DNA of 64,000 nucleotides from JBLNDJ01 sp050261515. Its GTDB lineage: Bacteria > Acidobacteriota > Terriglobia > Bryobacterales > Bryobacteraceae. Under the pieces are notes generated by a model. It searched no databases. It had not been told where the DNA came from and saw only the letters and a program-made list of their open reading frames with translations. The DNA lies in assembly GCA_050261515.1 (NCBI GenBank), contig JBLNDJ010000021.1, positions 62,001-126,000 of the forward strand, written 5' to 3'. The position numbers were made by a program, and so were the translations under genes. The number at the start of each line of letters is the position of its first letter. The first letter of the stretch is position 1. Shown here in pieces: positions 34,701-42,519 of this stretch.

Positions 34701-35507
34701 CTATGGCAGGGCATGACCTTCCTGGTCAATTACACATACGCCAAGTTGTTGGACAACGTCGGCGGAGCGGAAGCCGATGCGGACAACAGCGTCAGCGGCG
34801 GAAGAGGCAGCAAAGGCGTCCAGAGCGTGGATACCGTCAGGGAAGCCTACGGCTTTAGCCCCTACGACGAGACGCATCGTTTCGCTGCCACCTACAGCAT
34901 CGAACTGCCATTCGGACGCGGCAAGCATTTTCTGGGCAACCCGAACGGCCTGGCGCAGGCGGTGCTCGATGGCGCTATCGGCGGATGGCAATTTGCCGGC
35001 ACGGGCGTCTACCGTTCGGGTCGTCCCGTGATCTTCGATTACAACGGCGCGAACGTCAACAATCCCTACGGGATTGAAAGCACCTTCGGAAGCTATGCAT
35101 CCACCCAGACAAATCTCCGGAACCCGAACTTCGCCGGCGTAGAGCACGTGGTGTTGTCGGCGGCTGACCCCAGACCGGTGGGGACCGGCGTCTTCGACTC
35201 TTCGCAATTCACGGCCCCCAAAACGTTCACCTATGGTACCCTGCCTCCTGTGTACGCGGGCATTCGCCATCCCGGCAATGGCAACATGGACCTGGCGCTC
35301 ATGAAGAAGTTTCCCTTCACGAGAGAAGGTTCTCGCTTCCTCCAACTCCGGTTGGAGGCACAGAACGCGTTCAATATCCGTGGAACGATAGGGTACAACA
35401 CAACTGTCGGAAGCCCCGATTTCGGCTTCATTGTGCCGAATGCCGAGGGGACGATAGCCGCAAATACGGAGCGGCGGGCGCAAATCTCCGCTCGAGTCAT
35501 CTTCTAA
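31773..35507 (+). CDS. TonB-dependent receptor, Oar-like, with N-terminal carboxypeptidase-regulatory domain
   Basis: A 1244-residue outer-membrane protein. Signal peptide about 1-27; a CarboxypepD_reg Ig-like domain at about 31-110 (IAGKVADPSGALIVGAKVTATNV, YQIFQLIPGRYALEAEASGF); a plug-like domain around 120-240 with GRTSGIEYLVDGMS; then a 22-strand-type barrel ending in phenylalanine (SARVIF). ATG at 31773 follows AAGGAAAGGGG. The order is that of the Oar/SusC-like receptors expanded in Acidobacteria. It heads a locus of secreted TPR and propeller-like proteins, so a common substrate is likely but unknown. A terminator-like hairpin follows the stop. Confidence 0.9.
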   Translation: MNVKKVATPLIVVFVFLSALTATSYGQGFGVIAGKVADPSGALIVGAKVTATNVDTGAKTQVTSNSAGVYQIFQLIPGRYALEAEASGFKTLKREGITVQVSDRLTIDLALALGQNVEVVSITAEAPALRTQDSQIGEVVTSTFLLNLPQLQRDPLQLLTISGNVQGSGERAAGGKGALGSDTRINGGRTSGIEYLVDGMSTATGVSHGVTSVTPRLDAVAEFKVITNGISAEYGRMSGGGVEIVTKSGGNQLHGQLFEYFQNDKLNANSWQQNTLGGKKTPFRNNDFGFTLGGPVLIPKLYNGKNKTFFFGNYEGIRFSQSGVLNTTSVPTELERKGDFSESYFDGVPALLYDPDAPDSTLRNVQNPDGTITQLRTVLLGDGKHVPMDRISPLALALQQFKPLPNIPGRANSSSAANYMAPSNSSSRTDVFGVRLDHNITDNHRLFARFTHEGYNYGETAWMGGFATAPGQKHPGAWSTTLNYDWTISPTLLFGARLGGTFNPITDGALYPADLVSKIADLPFDPVTKSILGPTELPYVRIYAGSPDTYLAQSGYSSLQNSTTYNASASLSKILTKHTLKFGFETRRYYDNFISNGAASWPYGGWWQINANPINEIIGDGADDPARSTAGCYAAYLLGRMGYDPTSGSTSRAEAFNYYAGYVQDDFRVTHRLTLNIGLRWDMETPLTERYNRFYFWDPNANSPFSLKPGFDWNAALTQAGLNPANVPTPSWVANGLPKGSIMLPATPEHPARTVFDYHPWQFAPRLGFAYQLNSKTVMRGSFAQMYITTMANPNSNSPDSDIALGTAANGGWHSGGFAHYVNTFEDPFHAGTDGGSITNYTRDVKVANLQASNYNTVVSGYGMDEHMPHEFTWSFGIQRELPKGFIVEATYSANAGRGLLAPDNISRFPRNLFVPGNSSLYATEIEAPFEGTGNTSPVALSKLMMDYPYYGPVKTLGNNLGRSNYQSFNFRAERRLWQGMTFLVNYTYAKLLDNVGGAEADADNSVSGGRGSKGVQSVDTVREAYGFSPYDETHRFAATYSIELPFGRGKHFLGNPNGLAQAVLDGAIGGWQFAGTGVYRSGRPVIFDYNGANVNNPYGIESTFGSYASTQTNLRNPNFAGVEHVVLSAADPRPVGTGVFDSSQFTAPKTFTYGTLPPVYAGIRHPGNGNMDLALMKKFPFTREGSRFLQLRLEAQNAFNIRGTIGYNTTVGSPDFGFIVPNAEGTIAANTERRAQISARVIF

Positions 35508-35528
35508 GAGCGGACTTCGAGCTACGGG

Positions 35529-35551
35529 GGAGCGGCGGCTTGCGCCGCTCC
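35529..35551 (+). terminator. Hairpin after the receptor gene
   Basis: GGAGCGGCG/CGCCGCTCC, a perfect 9-bp GC-rich stem with a 5-nt loop, 21 bp after the receptor stop, followed by the T-rich CTTACTTTCCTGTT. It lies only 25 bp before the next start and could act as a partial terminator that lowers TPR-gene expression relative to the receptor. Confidence 0.6.
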
Positions 35552-35575
35552 CTTACTTTCCTGTTGGGTGTTTGC

Positions 35576-37093
35576 ATGAAGACGCGCGGCCTGGCGGTCT
35601 TGATCTCAGTTGTGCTCGGCGGAAGTCTGTCGGCGGTCGAGCGCTGCGCTCCGGCGGCGGGAGCGGGATTTGCCGATCGTTTGCGCAGTGGTGAATGCTT
35701 CGCCGCCGGCGAACGATGGAAAGATGCGGAAGAGCAGTTTCGCATGTGCCGCCGGACCGATCCGAAATCGGAGATCGCCACGGTTCGTCATGCCAATGCT
35801 CTCATCCGGCTCAACCAGCCTTTCGAGGCCGCCATCGAGCTAAGCGAACTGCTGGAGTCCTCGCCGGACTCGGTGCCTGCGCTCAAGCTTTACGCGGCTC
35901 TGTCGGCATCGGCCCTCGAAAATGAGTCGAAAGCCGCGCTGCTGCTTGAGAAGTGCCTCAAGCTGGCCCCGTCCGACCCCGAGGTGTGGCGGGCCATGGG
36001 CGACCTCTATCTCGGGCAGCGCCGGACGTCCGACGCGATCCATTACCTGCAAACCGCAGTGCGGCTCTCTCCCCGCGACCCGCTGCTGATTGCAGACCTG
36101 GCGAGATGCTACAGCCACGCCGAAGATTCCGTGCGCGCAACGCGATTATTCACCCGCGCCGTCGAAATAAATCAGCAGGCGGCGAAGCCGGATTCGCGCA
36201 TCTACCTGGCTTACGCTCAGTATTTGCTCGAACAGGATCGTGCTGGCGAGAGTATTTCGTTCTTTACTCGATCGCTTGCGATCAATGCGCGTTCATCGGA
36301 CGCGTACTTTGGCCGGGCCAGTGCCCATGAGCGCATGAGGGATTGGCGGAACGCCGAAGCCGACGCGCTGGCGTCGATCCGCCTGTCTCCAAAGCGCATG
36401 GACTCGCATCTTCTGCTCGTGCGGACTTACAGAGCTCTGAACGACGGGCCTCAAGCGGAACTGTACGCTAGCCGTGCGACGCAGCTTAAAGATGAGGAAC
36501 GGGACCTGCAATCAGTGAAGCGGCGGTCCAGGGAAGCGTTGCGTCTCTATTTCGAAGAGGTCCAGCCTCTGCTCGGCGATCAGAAGTATGAGGCCGCAAT
36601 CACGCCCAGTTTGAAAATTGTCGAATTGTGGCCCTCATTTCCCTCGCCGTTCTTCGTGCTCGGCATATGTTACAGCCAGACGGGGCGTCCCGCCGAGGCA
36701 CTTACGTTTTTCGAGAAATACATTTCACTTCAGCCCAGCTCTTCCGACGGTCATGCCGCACTGGGGATTTTGCTGCTGCAGCAAGGCCGCGCTCAGGAGG
36801 CGATAGGCGAACTCGAACTCGCGATATCAATCGAGCCCGGGTTACTCGAAGCGCGCAAGGCCGTTGCGAGCCTCCATCTCTCGTCGGGAAACGCCGCGGG
36901 GGCCGTCAAAGCGCTCCAGGCGGCCGGCGCGCCGCCCCTGGACAACGAGGCGCGGCTCATGTTGGGCGAAGCGCTGGCCCGCGGGCATGAGTTCGTCCCC
37001 GCCCTCCAACAGGTCGATGCGGTCTTGAGTACCGAGCCGGCCAACGCGGCCGCGAGCGATCTGAAACAACGCATCCTGAGGCAGTCGAAATGA
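35576..37093 (+). CDS. Secreted TPR protein
   Basis: A 505-residue protein with a signal peptide (KTRGLAVLISVVLGGSLSAV). It has about ten TPR units: ALIRLNQPFEAAIELSELLE, DPEVWRAMGDLYLGQRR, DPLLIADLARCYSHA, and GICYSQTGRPAEALTFFEKYI among them. ATG at 35576 is preferred to TTG 35540, which lies inside the hairpin. It probably acts as a periplasmic scaffold. The next TPR gene overlaps its stop by ATGA, so they are co-translated. Confidence 0.82.
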   Translation: MKTRGLAVLISVVLGGSLSAVERCAPAAGAGFADRLRSGECFAAGERWKDAEEQFRMCRRTDPKSEIATVRHANALIRLNQPFEAAIELSELLESSPDSVPALKLYAALSASALENESKAALLLEKCLKLAPSDPEVWRAMGDLYLGQRRTSDAIHYLQTAVRLSPRDPLLIADLARCYSHAEDSVRATRLFTRAVEINQQAAKPDSRIYLAYAQYLLEQDRAGESISFFTRSLAINARSSDAYFGRASAHERMRDWRNAEADALASIRLSPKRMDSHLLLVRTYRALNDGPQAELYASRATQLKDEERDLQSVKRRSREALRLYFEEVQPLLGDQKYEAAITPSLKIVELWPSFPSPFFVLGICYSQTGRPAEALTFFEKYISLQPSSSDGHAALGILLLQQGRAQEAIGELELAISIEPGLLEARKAVASLHLSSGNAAGAVKALQAAGAPPLDNEARLMLGEALARGHEFVPALQQVDAVLSTEPANAAASDLKQRILRQSK

Positions 37094-38178
37094 GCGCTAT
37101 GGGCATCACGGTCCTGCCTCGGCTCGGATTGACTGTATTGCTGCTTTTTCCGTTCCTTTCGAGCGCGCAGAATCGGCGGAGCGCGACGCCGAGCGGCGCC
37201 GGGCCCGCGTCCTTGGGCCGCAATGCCCAGGTTGCCTCGGAACTGATCCGCGGGAAGAATTTCTCCAAGGCGAGTGAAGTGCTTGAGGCGGTAATTCGTT
37301 CCAAGCCGCTCTGCGGTCCGCAGTTCTATATGGATCTGGCCACGTGCCGGCTGAACATGCAGGAGAAGGACCGGGCCGTTGAGACATGCGAGCGTGGTCT
37401 CGAGCTCTATCCGGAGTCATCGCGATTGGACAGGTTCTACGTGGCGCTGCTGCGGGCGACGTGCACGAAGGGGGAAAGAAAGGTGAGACTCGGCCGCGGT
37501 CTTCAGCGAAAGCCGAATTCTCCCGTGTACATGATCGCGCTCAGCGAGGTCTTGCTGGCTGAGGATCCTGTCGGATTGCAAGCTCAGATCGAGCCACTGG
37601 TACGTAAGGCCGCTCTCGCTTTGCCGCTTGATCCCGAAGCGCACTACCTCTATGGTCAGTGGGCCTGCCTGAATGACAGACACGAGGTAAGTATTCGGGA
37701 ACTGACCAGGGCGCTGGCGCTGATTCAAGACAACGATCGCGCCAGAATGCAGACCTGCACGTATCTCGCGATCACCTATGAGCGCCTTGGCGAGCCGGCC
37801 AAAGCGGAACAAGCCTATCGGGATGCAATCGCGCTAAACAGAGGACTGCCGTCGCCCGAACCCGGGACACTCATGCAGTACGCGAAGTTCCTCCAAGACG
37901 AGCAGCGCGAGGCTGAGGCTCAGGAAGTGATCACGGAGATTTTGCGGTTCGCGCCGTCGTTTGGCCTCGCCCATCTCGAGCGCGGCAAGTTCCTGGCCGG
38001 GCGAGAGGAAATGGAGGCAGCGCTGGCGGAGGGTGAACTCGCATTGAGGTATGCCGGCGACGACGTGATCCGGCAGCGCGCGGCCCACGCGTTCCTGGCC
38101 AGGGCATACAACGCATTGGGGCGCGCGGAACAAGCGAAGCTGCACCTGGAATGGATCGAATCGCGTTCGCGACGCTAA
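37090..38178 (+). CDS. Secreted TPR protein
   Basis: A 362-residue protein with a signal peptide ending near FLSSAQ (about residue 26), then TPR-like repeats to the end (YLYGQWACLNDRHEVSIRELTRALAL; ITYERLGEPAKAEQAYRDAI; AFLARAYNALGRAEQAKLHLEWI). It overlaps the upstream TPR gene by ATGA, and its end overlaps the possible upstream start region of the following gene. A partner of the preceding TPR protein in the receptor locus; exact role unknown. Confidence 0.8.
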   Translation: MSAMGITVLPRLGLTVLLLFPFLSSAQNRRSATPSGAGPASLGRNAQVASELIRGKNFSKASEVLEAVIRSKPLCGPQFYMDLATCRLNMQEKDRAVETCERGLELYPESSRLDRFYVALLRATCTKGERKVRLGRGLQRKPNSPVYMIALSEVLLAEDPVGLQAQIEPLVRKAALALPLDPEAHYLYGQWACLNDRHEVSIRELTRALALIQDNDRARMQTCTYLAITYERLGEPAKAEQAYRDAIALNRGLPSPEPGTLMQYAKFLQDEQREAEAQEVITEILRFAPSFGLAHLERGKFLAGREEMEAALAEGELALRYAGDDVIRQRAAHAFLARAYNALGRAEQAKLHLEWIESRSRR

Positions 38179-38204
38179 CCATCGAGAAAGGAAATCACAT
38201 CATC

Positions 38205-39542
38205 GTGGCTGATTTGATCGGGAGGCGAAACTTTATCAAGAGCGTGCCCCTGATGTCCTCCGGCGCGGCGGTTGCGGCGCGGGGGGCGCAGCAAGCCGCC
38301 GCCGGTTCCGTTCCTTATAAGGCGAAGTGGTACGAGTTCACGGAGCACGCGGAGTCCGACACCTGCTGGTCGCTGTCCGTCGGTCCGGATGGGCGGATTT
38401 ACGCGGCGTCGTGCGCGGAGGGGGTGCCGGGCGGGGTCGTCAACGTGTATCGCTACAACGAAGACACCGACTCGCTCGATCGCCTTTTTGCCGTGGACAA
38501 AATCATCGATGATCCGGGCGATTCGGGCCGGGCAACGCAGTGCAAGATCCACTACAGCTTCGCGCCCTCGATGTCGGACGGGGTGCTGTACATGGCCACC
38601 CATGTGTCGGGGCCTCCGGTTGACATGCCGGTGTATTCCTCCTGGTACTCCTGGTATGACGAGAAACGCGGTTACCGAGGCAGTGCACTGATGGCGTTCG
38701 ACACCAGGACGGACCAGGTGCGCTGGTGGGACACGCTGATCCCGAAAGAAGGGTGCCGGTGCCTGGCGTTCGATGAAGAGCGCGGATTGCTCTATGCCGT
38801 GACCTATCCACTCGACCATCTCATCAGCTACGACGTGAGCAAGCGACGGCGGCGCGACCTGGGACGCATCGGATCGGTAAATTCCCAGGCGCTGTTCATC
38901 GACAAGAAACACCGGGTGTGGACGAGCAGCGACTATGGCCGGCTGGTGCGGTATTCGCCGGACAAAGACCGGCTGGAGTTCTCGCCCAACGTCCTGCCCC
39001 ACAATCCTTCGTTTCAGACGGGATGGCATAGCGTTTTCTACGATGCGGTGGCCGCCCCCGACAGGGAATCGGTGTTCGCCTCAACCTGGATCGCGCAGCC
39101 GTACCTGATGCGCATCTGGATGAACGATGGCGACTGGCCGCGGGTAGAAAACCTGGGGCCGCTGACGCAAGATCGCGACCTCTCGCTACCGCTGAACACG
39201 TTCCGCGATCATTGCGGCGGGCTGACTTTTGCCGCCGACGGTCATTTGTACTACGTGGCGAGCCGCTGGCGCGATCCAGACTTCGGCGTAGCCACGAAAT
39301 CGGGCCAGGAAATGGAGGGGGTCGTGTGGCGGTTGAATCCCGCTACGGGCAGGCGCGAGGCCGTGGCGCTCCTGGAACATCCGCAAAAGCCTGCGCAGTA
39401 CGTGTCGCGGGGCGCAGTCGATCACAATGGCGACCTTTTTTTCGGTCACGTCGGCAATCGCCCGTCCGGCATCTTCAGAGTGCAGTTGCCAGCGGGACGG
39501 AAGAAGAAAAACGCGCATCTGCCGATTCGGGTGTGGGGGTAA
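38205..39542 (+). CDS. Tat-exported beta-propeller-like protein
   Basis: About 445 residues. GTG at 38205 follows AAAGGAA and gives a twin-arginine leader (GRRNFIKSVPLMSSGAAVAA); an ATG at 38151 would overlap the previous gene. The mature part is a run of four-stranded blade-like repeats with GxxxxxAF/Y patterns: WSLSVGPDGRIYAAS, FDEERGLLYAVTYP, IDKKHRVWTSSDYGRLVRYSPDKD, FAADGHLYYVAS. This suggests a six- or seven-bladed propeller of NHL/SMP-30 character. No catalytic motif is recognised. It is six bp upstream of a cytosolic propeller-like gene, so the two are one operon. Confidence 0.7.
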   Translation: MADLIGRRNFIKSVPLMSSGAAVAARGAQQAAAGSVPYKAKWYEFTEHAESDTCWSLSVGPDGRIYAASCAEGVPGGVVNVYRYNEDTDSLDRLFAVDKIIDDPGDSGRATQCKIHYSFAPSMSDGVLYMATHVSGPPVDMPVYSSWYSWYDEKRGYRGSALMAFDTRTDQVRWWDTLIPKEGCRCLAFDEERGLLYAVTYPLDHLISYDVSKRRRRDLGRIGSVNSQALFIDKKHRVWTSSDYGRLVRYSPDKDRLEFSPNVLPHNPSFQTGWHSVFYDAVAAPDRESVFASTWIAQPYLMRIWMNDGDWPRVENLGPLTQDRDLSLPLNTFRDHCGGLTFAADGHLYYVASRWRDPDFGVATKSGQEMEGVVWRLNPATGRREAVALLEHPQKPAQYVSRGAVDHNGDLFFGHVGNRPSGIFRVQLPAGRKKKNAHLPIRVWG

Positions 39543-39548
39543 GAAGCG

Positions 39549-40658
39549 ATGAAAGACGAGAAGAAAAAGAAAGTCGATTGGAATTCCCCCGAAACCCAGG
39601 CGGTCATCCGCCGGATCTATGACGACACCTTCACCCGGGAAGGGCTGATGGTGGCATTCCCGCCCTGCTTCCCCGGCGTCACGCTCCCCATTGCCGCCGA
39701 TGAGTCGCACATAACCGCCCTCGACATCACTCCCGATGGAATCGTATACGGCGGCACGAGCGGCAGATGCTCGCACCTGTTCTTCGCGGCCTTCCACAGC
39801 ACGACTGGTATCGTGTTCGACCTTGGCACGGTTGCGGGCGGCGAGCGCTGCGCGGCGGTCTGCGCCGGCACGAAGAGCTTTTTTGCATGCGTAAACGGCA
39901 AGCGCGGCGGTGGGCGCGTCGTTGCAAGCGAACTCCATCGAAGTGATCTCGACCTGATCGAGGAATGGGGATTCCGCCGGAAGCCGTTCCGTGACTTGGG
40001 AACGGTGGATGGAGAGCCGGTCATCCACGCGGTGTCCGATGCGAACCGAAAGAGGATGGTGGGCGTGACCTCCAGGCACCTCTTCACGGTGGACTTCGAG
40101 TCCTCCAGGATCGACATCGCAGGTGAAGTTCCGGGCGCGGGCCGCTTGGGAGTGGGAGCGAACGGCGCTGTGGTCGGCGCGGACGGAGCGGGCCACCTGT
40201 GGCGGTACAATCCCGACTCCGGGTTGCTGCAGCGGCGGGCCGTAGCGCTGCCTGAAGGGAAGTGGGATCCCTCACTCCTGCTGTGGTCGCGCTCGCGTCA
40301 ACCCGGTCTCCTTTACACCGCCGATAGCGATGGCCGCATCTTCTCGTTCGACGAGCGCCTGGGGTTCAGCGCCGTGCTGGGACGTGCGCCCCTGGCGCCG
40401 GTGCGGACCTTGGCGGCCAGTGTGGACGGACGCGTGTATGGGTTCTGCGGGGATGAGATCAACAGGATGTTCTGTTATCGCCCCGCTCGAAAGGAAGTCA
40501 CGGACCTGGGCTCGGCGGTGTCGGTCATCGAGCGGCGCCGGTACGGCTTCATCTTCAGCGACGCTGCGATCGGCCGGGACGGCGAAATCTACTTTGGGGA
40601 GGACGACAACCTCGGGCACCTCTGGCTCTACTTCCCGAAACTCGAAGCCGGCGCATAA
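39549..40658 (+). CDS. Cytosolic beta-propeller-like protein
   Basis: A 369-residue protein without signal peptide; the N-terminus (KDEKKKKVDW) is strongly basic. Blade-like repeats include ITALDITPDGIVYGGTSG, HAVSDANRKRMVGVTSRHLF, LLYTADSDGRIFSFDERL, LAASVDGRVYGFCGDEINRMF and DAAIGRDGEIYFGEDDNLGHLWLY. It looks like the internal counterpart of the exported propeller upstream. Function unknown; sensing or lactonase-like chemistry are possible. GC-rich inverted repeats follow the stop (40670-40710). Confidence 0.68.
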   Translation: MKDEKKKKVDWNSPETQAVIRRIYDDTFTREGLMVAFPPCFPGVTLPIAADESHITALDITPDGIVYGGTSGRCSHLFFAAFHSTTGIVFDLGTVAGGERCAAVCAGTKSFFACVNGKRGGGRVVASELHRSDLDLIEEWGFRRKPFRDLGTVDGEPVIHAVSDANRKRMVGVTSRHLFTVDFESSRIDIAGEVPGAGRLGVGANGAVVGADGAGHLWRYNPDSGLLQRRAVALPEGKWDPSLLLWSRSRQPGLLYTADSDGRIFSFDERLGFSAVLGRAPLAPVRTLAASVDGRVYGFCGDEINRMFCYRPARKEVTDLGSAVSVIERRRYGFIFSDAAIGRDGEIYFGEDDNLGHLWLYFPKLEAGA

Positions 40659-40772
40659 GGCGTGCACCGCGGCATCCGCGGCCGGCGCCGGCGTCGCCGG
40701 ACAGCCGGAATCCCAACTGCAAGCCCGATGTATATCAACGAATTACGGTACGCGAGAGCCTCAGCCTGCAAT

Positions 40773-40801
40773 GTGACACCCGCGTAGGCTCGTGTTATAC
40801 T
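40773..40801 (+). promoter_or_regulatory. Sigma-70 promoter of the malectin-domain gene
   Basis: GTGACA (40773-40778), a 17-bp spacer and TATACT (40796-40801). Transcription would begin near 40808. Confidence 0.65.
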
Positions 40802-40901
40802 GGCCGCCGGCTGGACGTACGCCTGGCTGGAGCGGAGCCAACTGAAACCGATCGATCCACAGCTCGAACGGGCGGAAGCGGAGGCCGTCCTTTCCTCCGA
40901 A

Positions 40902-42416
40902 ATGTTCAAGCGGGCGCGCAGCTTGCGCCAGATTCTCGCCTACATTTGCGAACAGTACTTCGCCGGAGGGACCCCGAACATCAAGGAGTACAACATCGCG
41001 GTCGAGGCGTTGGGACGCGGGATCGATTTCGATTCGAACGCCGACACGATCGTTCGGGTTGAGGCTTCCCGGCTCCGCCGGCGCCTGCGCGAATACTACG
41101 CGACCGAAGGGGCCGACCATCCGATTCAACTCCTGCTTTCGAACACCGGTTACGTGCCTCAGTTTGTCGTCCGGCAGCCCGAAAGCGAACTGCCCGCCGG
41201 TACGGATGCGAAACCTGACATTTTGCCGCCCCCTGGCCCGGTTCCATCCTTTGCGGAAGCGGATAAGACCCAGGCGCCTCCCCGCCGCGTAAGCCGCAAG
41301 TGGATCGGCTTCATTGCCGGGGGCGCGGCGGCCCTTCTCGTAGCCGTCCTGGTTGTCGTGCAGTTCTACCGGCCGCGCAACGCTGAACCCGCCGGCGCAC
41401 GCACCGCCTCCGCCCCGCCGCCCGCGACAGTTCGGCCGGCTGTCGAAACGTTACCGGGAGAAGAAACTCGAATCTTGTGCGGTTACACGAGGCCTCAGTT
41501 TGTGGATAGCCTGGGCCGCGTATGGTATGCGGACCGTTACTATCAGGGGGGCGCCGCCCAGGAACACGCGGACGACGTCGTGGGCGTGACGGATCCGACG
41601 ATGTATCACACGTCCAGGCTGGGGCGCGAGTTTCGGTACGACATTCCGCTCAAGCCCGGGGTCTACGAACTGCATCTGCTCTTTGTCGAGGCCTACTTCG
41701 GCAAGCTTCAGACTGTCAATTCCGGGGAAGGCAGCAGGGTGTTCAGTGTCGCGATCAATGGCGTCACGCGTTTTCCAACGGTCGATATCTTCGCCGACGC
41801 CGGCGGCCCCGATATTCCCGCGGACCGCGTCCTCAAGGATGTCTCTCCTGCCTCGGACGGGTTTTTGCACCTGGCGTTCTCGGGCATAAACGATTGGGCG
41901 TCTGTGAGCGGCATTGAGATTGTGCCGGCCAAGCCGGGCAAAATGAGACCCGTCAGGATTGTGGCTGGGGGCCGCTCTTACTATGATCGTGCCGGCCGGT
42001 TCTGGGGCGCGGACCGCTACTTCATCGGAGGACGATCGGTCCGGCGGATTGTTTCGCTGCGGGGCACCGACGATCCCGAGTTGTATTCGAACTCGCGTTG
42101 GGGCCGTTTCACCTATTCCATTCCGGTGCCGCCGGACGGCACGTACAAAGTCACCTTGAAATTCGCCGAGACATTCTACGGCGGTGGCCCCTCCAAAGCC
42201 GGCGCAGGCAGCCGGATCTTCGACGTGTACTGCAATGGTCTGGCGCTCCTGCGTGGTTTCGACATAATCAAAGAGGCCGGCGGCGAGAACCGCGTCATCG
42301 ATCGGGTCTTTCACCAGGTGAAAGCAACTGCGCAGGGCAAAATCGTCCTCTCGTTCGCTCCCGTGATCGATTACGCGACTGTCTGCGCTATCGAAGTAGT
42401 TGATGAAGACCAGTGA
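40902..42416 (+). CDS. Membrane-anchored protein with cytoplasmic helical domain and two malectin domains
   Basis: At least 504 residues. The N-terminal cytoplasmic region (KRARSLRQILAYICEQYFAG, KEYNIAVEALGRG, ASRLRRRLREYY) is a conserved helical module found in acidobacterial regulators, and runs in frame back to an unusual CTG at 40842 (with GGAG upstream). That would restore LKPIDPQLERAEAEAVLSSE, so the true protein may be 20 residues longer. One membrane helix (about 134-155) follows, then two malectin-like domains at about 187-320 and 350-500 (RVWYADRYYQGG; GRFWGADRYFIGG). Malectin binds di-glucosides, so this could be a carbohydrate sensor across the inner membrane. It has its own promoter. 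Confidence 0.78.
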   Translation: MFKRARSLRQILAYICEQYFAGGTPNIKEYNIAVEALGRGIDFDSNADTIVRVEASRLRRRLREYYATEGADHPIQLLLSNTGYVPQFVVRQPESELPAGTDAKPDILPPPGPVPSFAEADKTQAPPRRVSRKWIGFIAGGAAALLVAVLVVVQFYRPRNAEPAGARTASAPPPATVRPAVETLPGEETRILCGYTRPQFVDSLGRVWYADRYYQGGAAQEHADDVVGVTDPTMYHTSRLGREFRYDIPLKPGVYELHLLFVEAYFGKLQTVNSGEGSRVFSVAINGVTRFPTVDIFADAGGPDIPADRVLKDVSPASDGFLHLAFSGINDWASVSGIEIVPAKPGKMRPVRIVAGGRSYYDRAGRFWGADRYFIGGRSVRRIVSLRGTDDPELYSNSRWGRFTYSIPVPPDGTYKVTLKFAETFYGGGPSKAGAGSRIFDVYCNGLALLRGFDIIKEAGGENRVIDRVFHQVKATAQGKIVLSFAPVIDYATVCAIEVVDEDQ

Positions 42417-42519
42417 TTCACGCCGCCGCTGACGCGCTAGCCCCGGCCGCCGCATTCCCGGCCCCGCTATAGACGTGCGCCTGCCTTTTTCCGTAAGCTG
42501 GCTCCGAACAGGGGGTCAC

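Noticed and set aside
40670..40715. Terminator after the cytosolic propeller gene
   Set aside because: There are overlapping GC-rich dyads here but no single dominant stem and no T-run.
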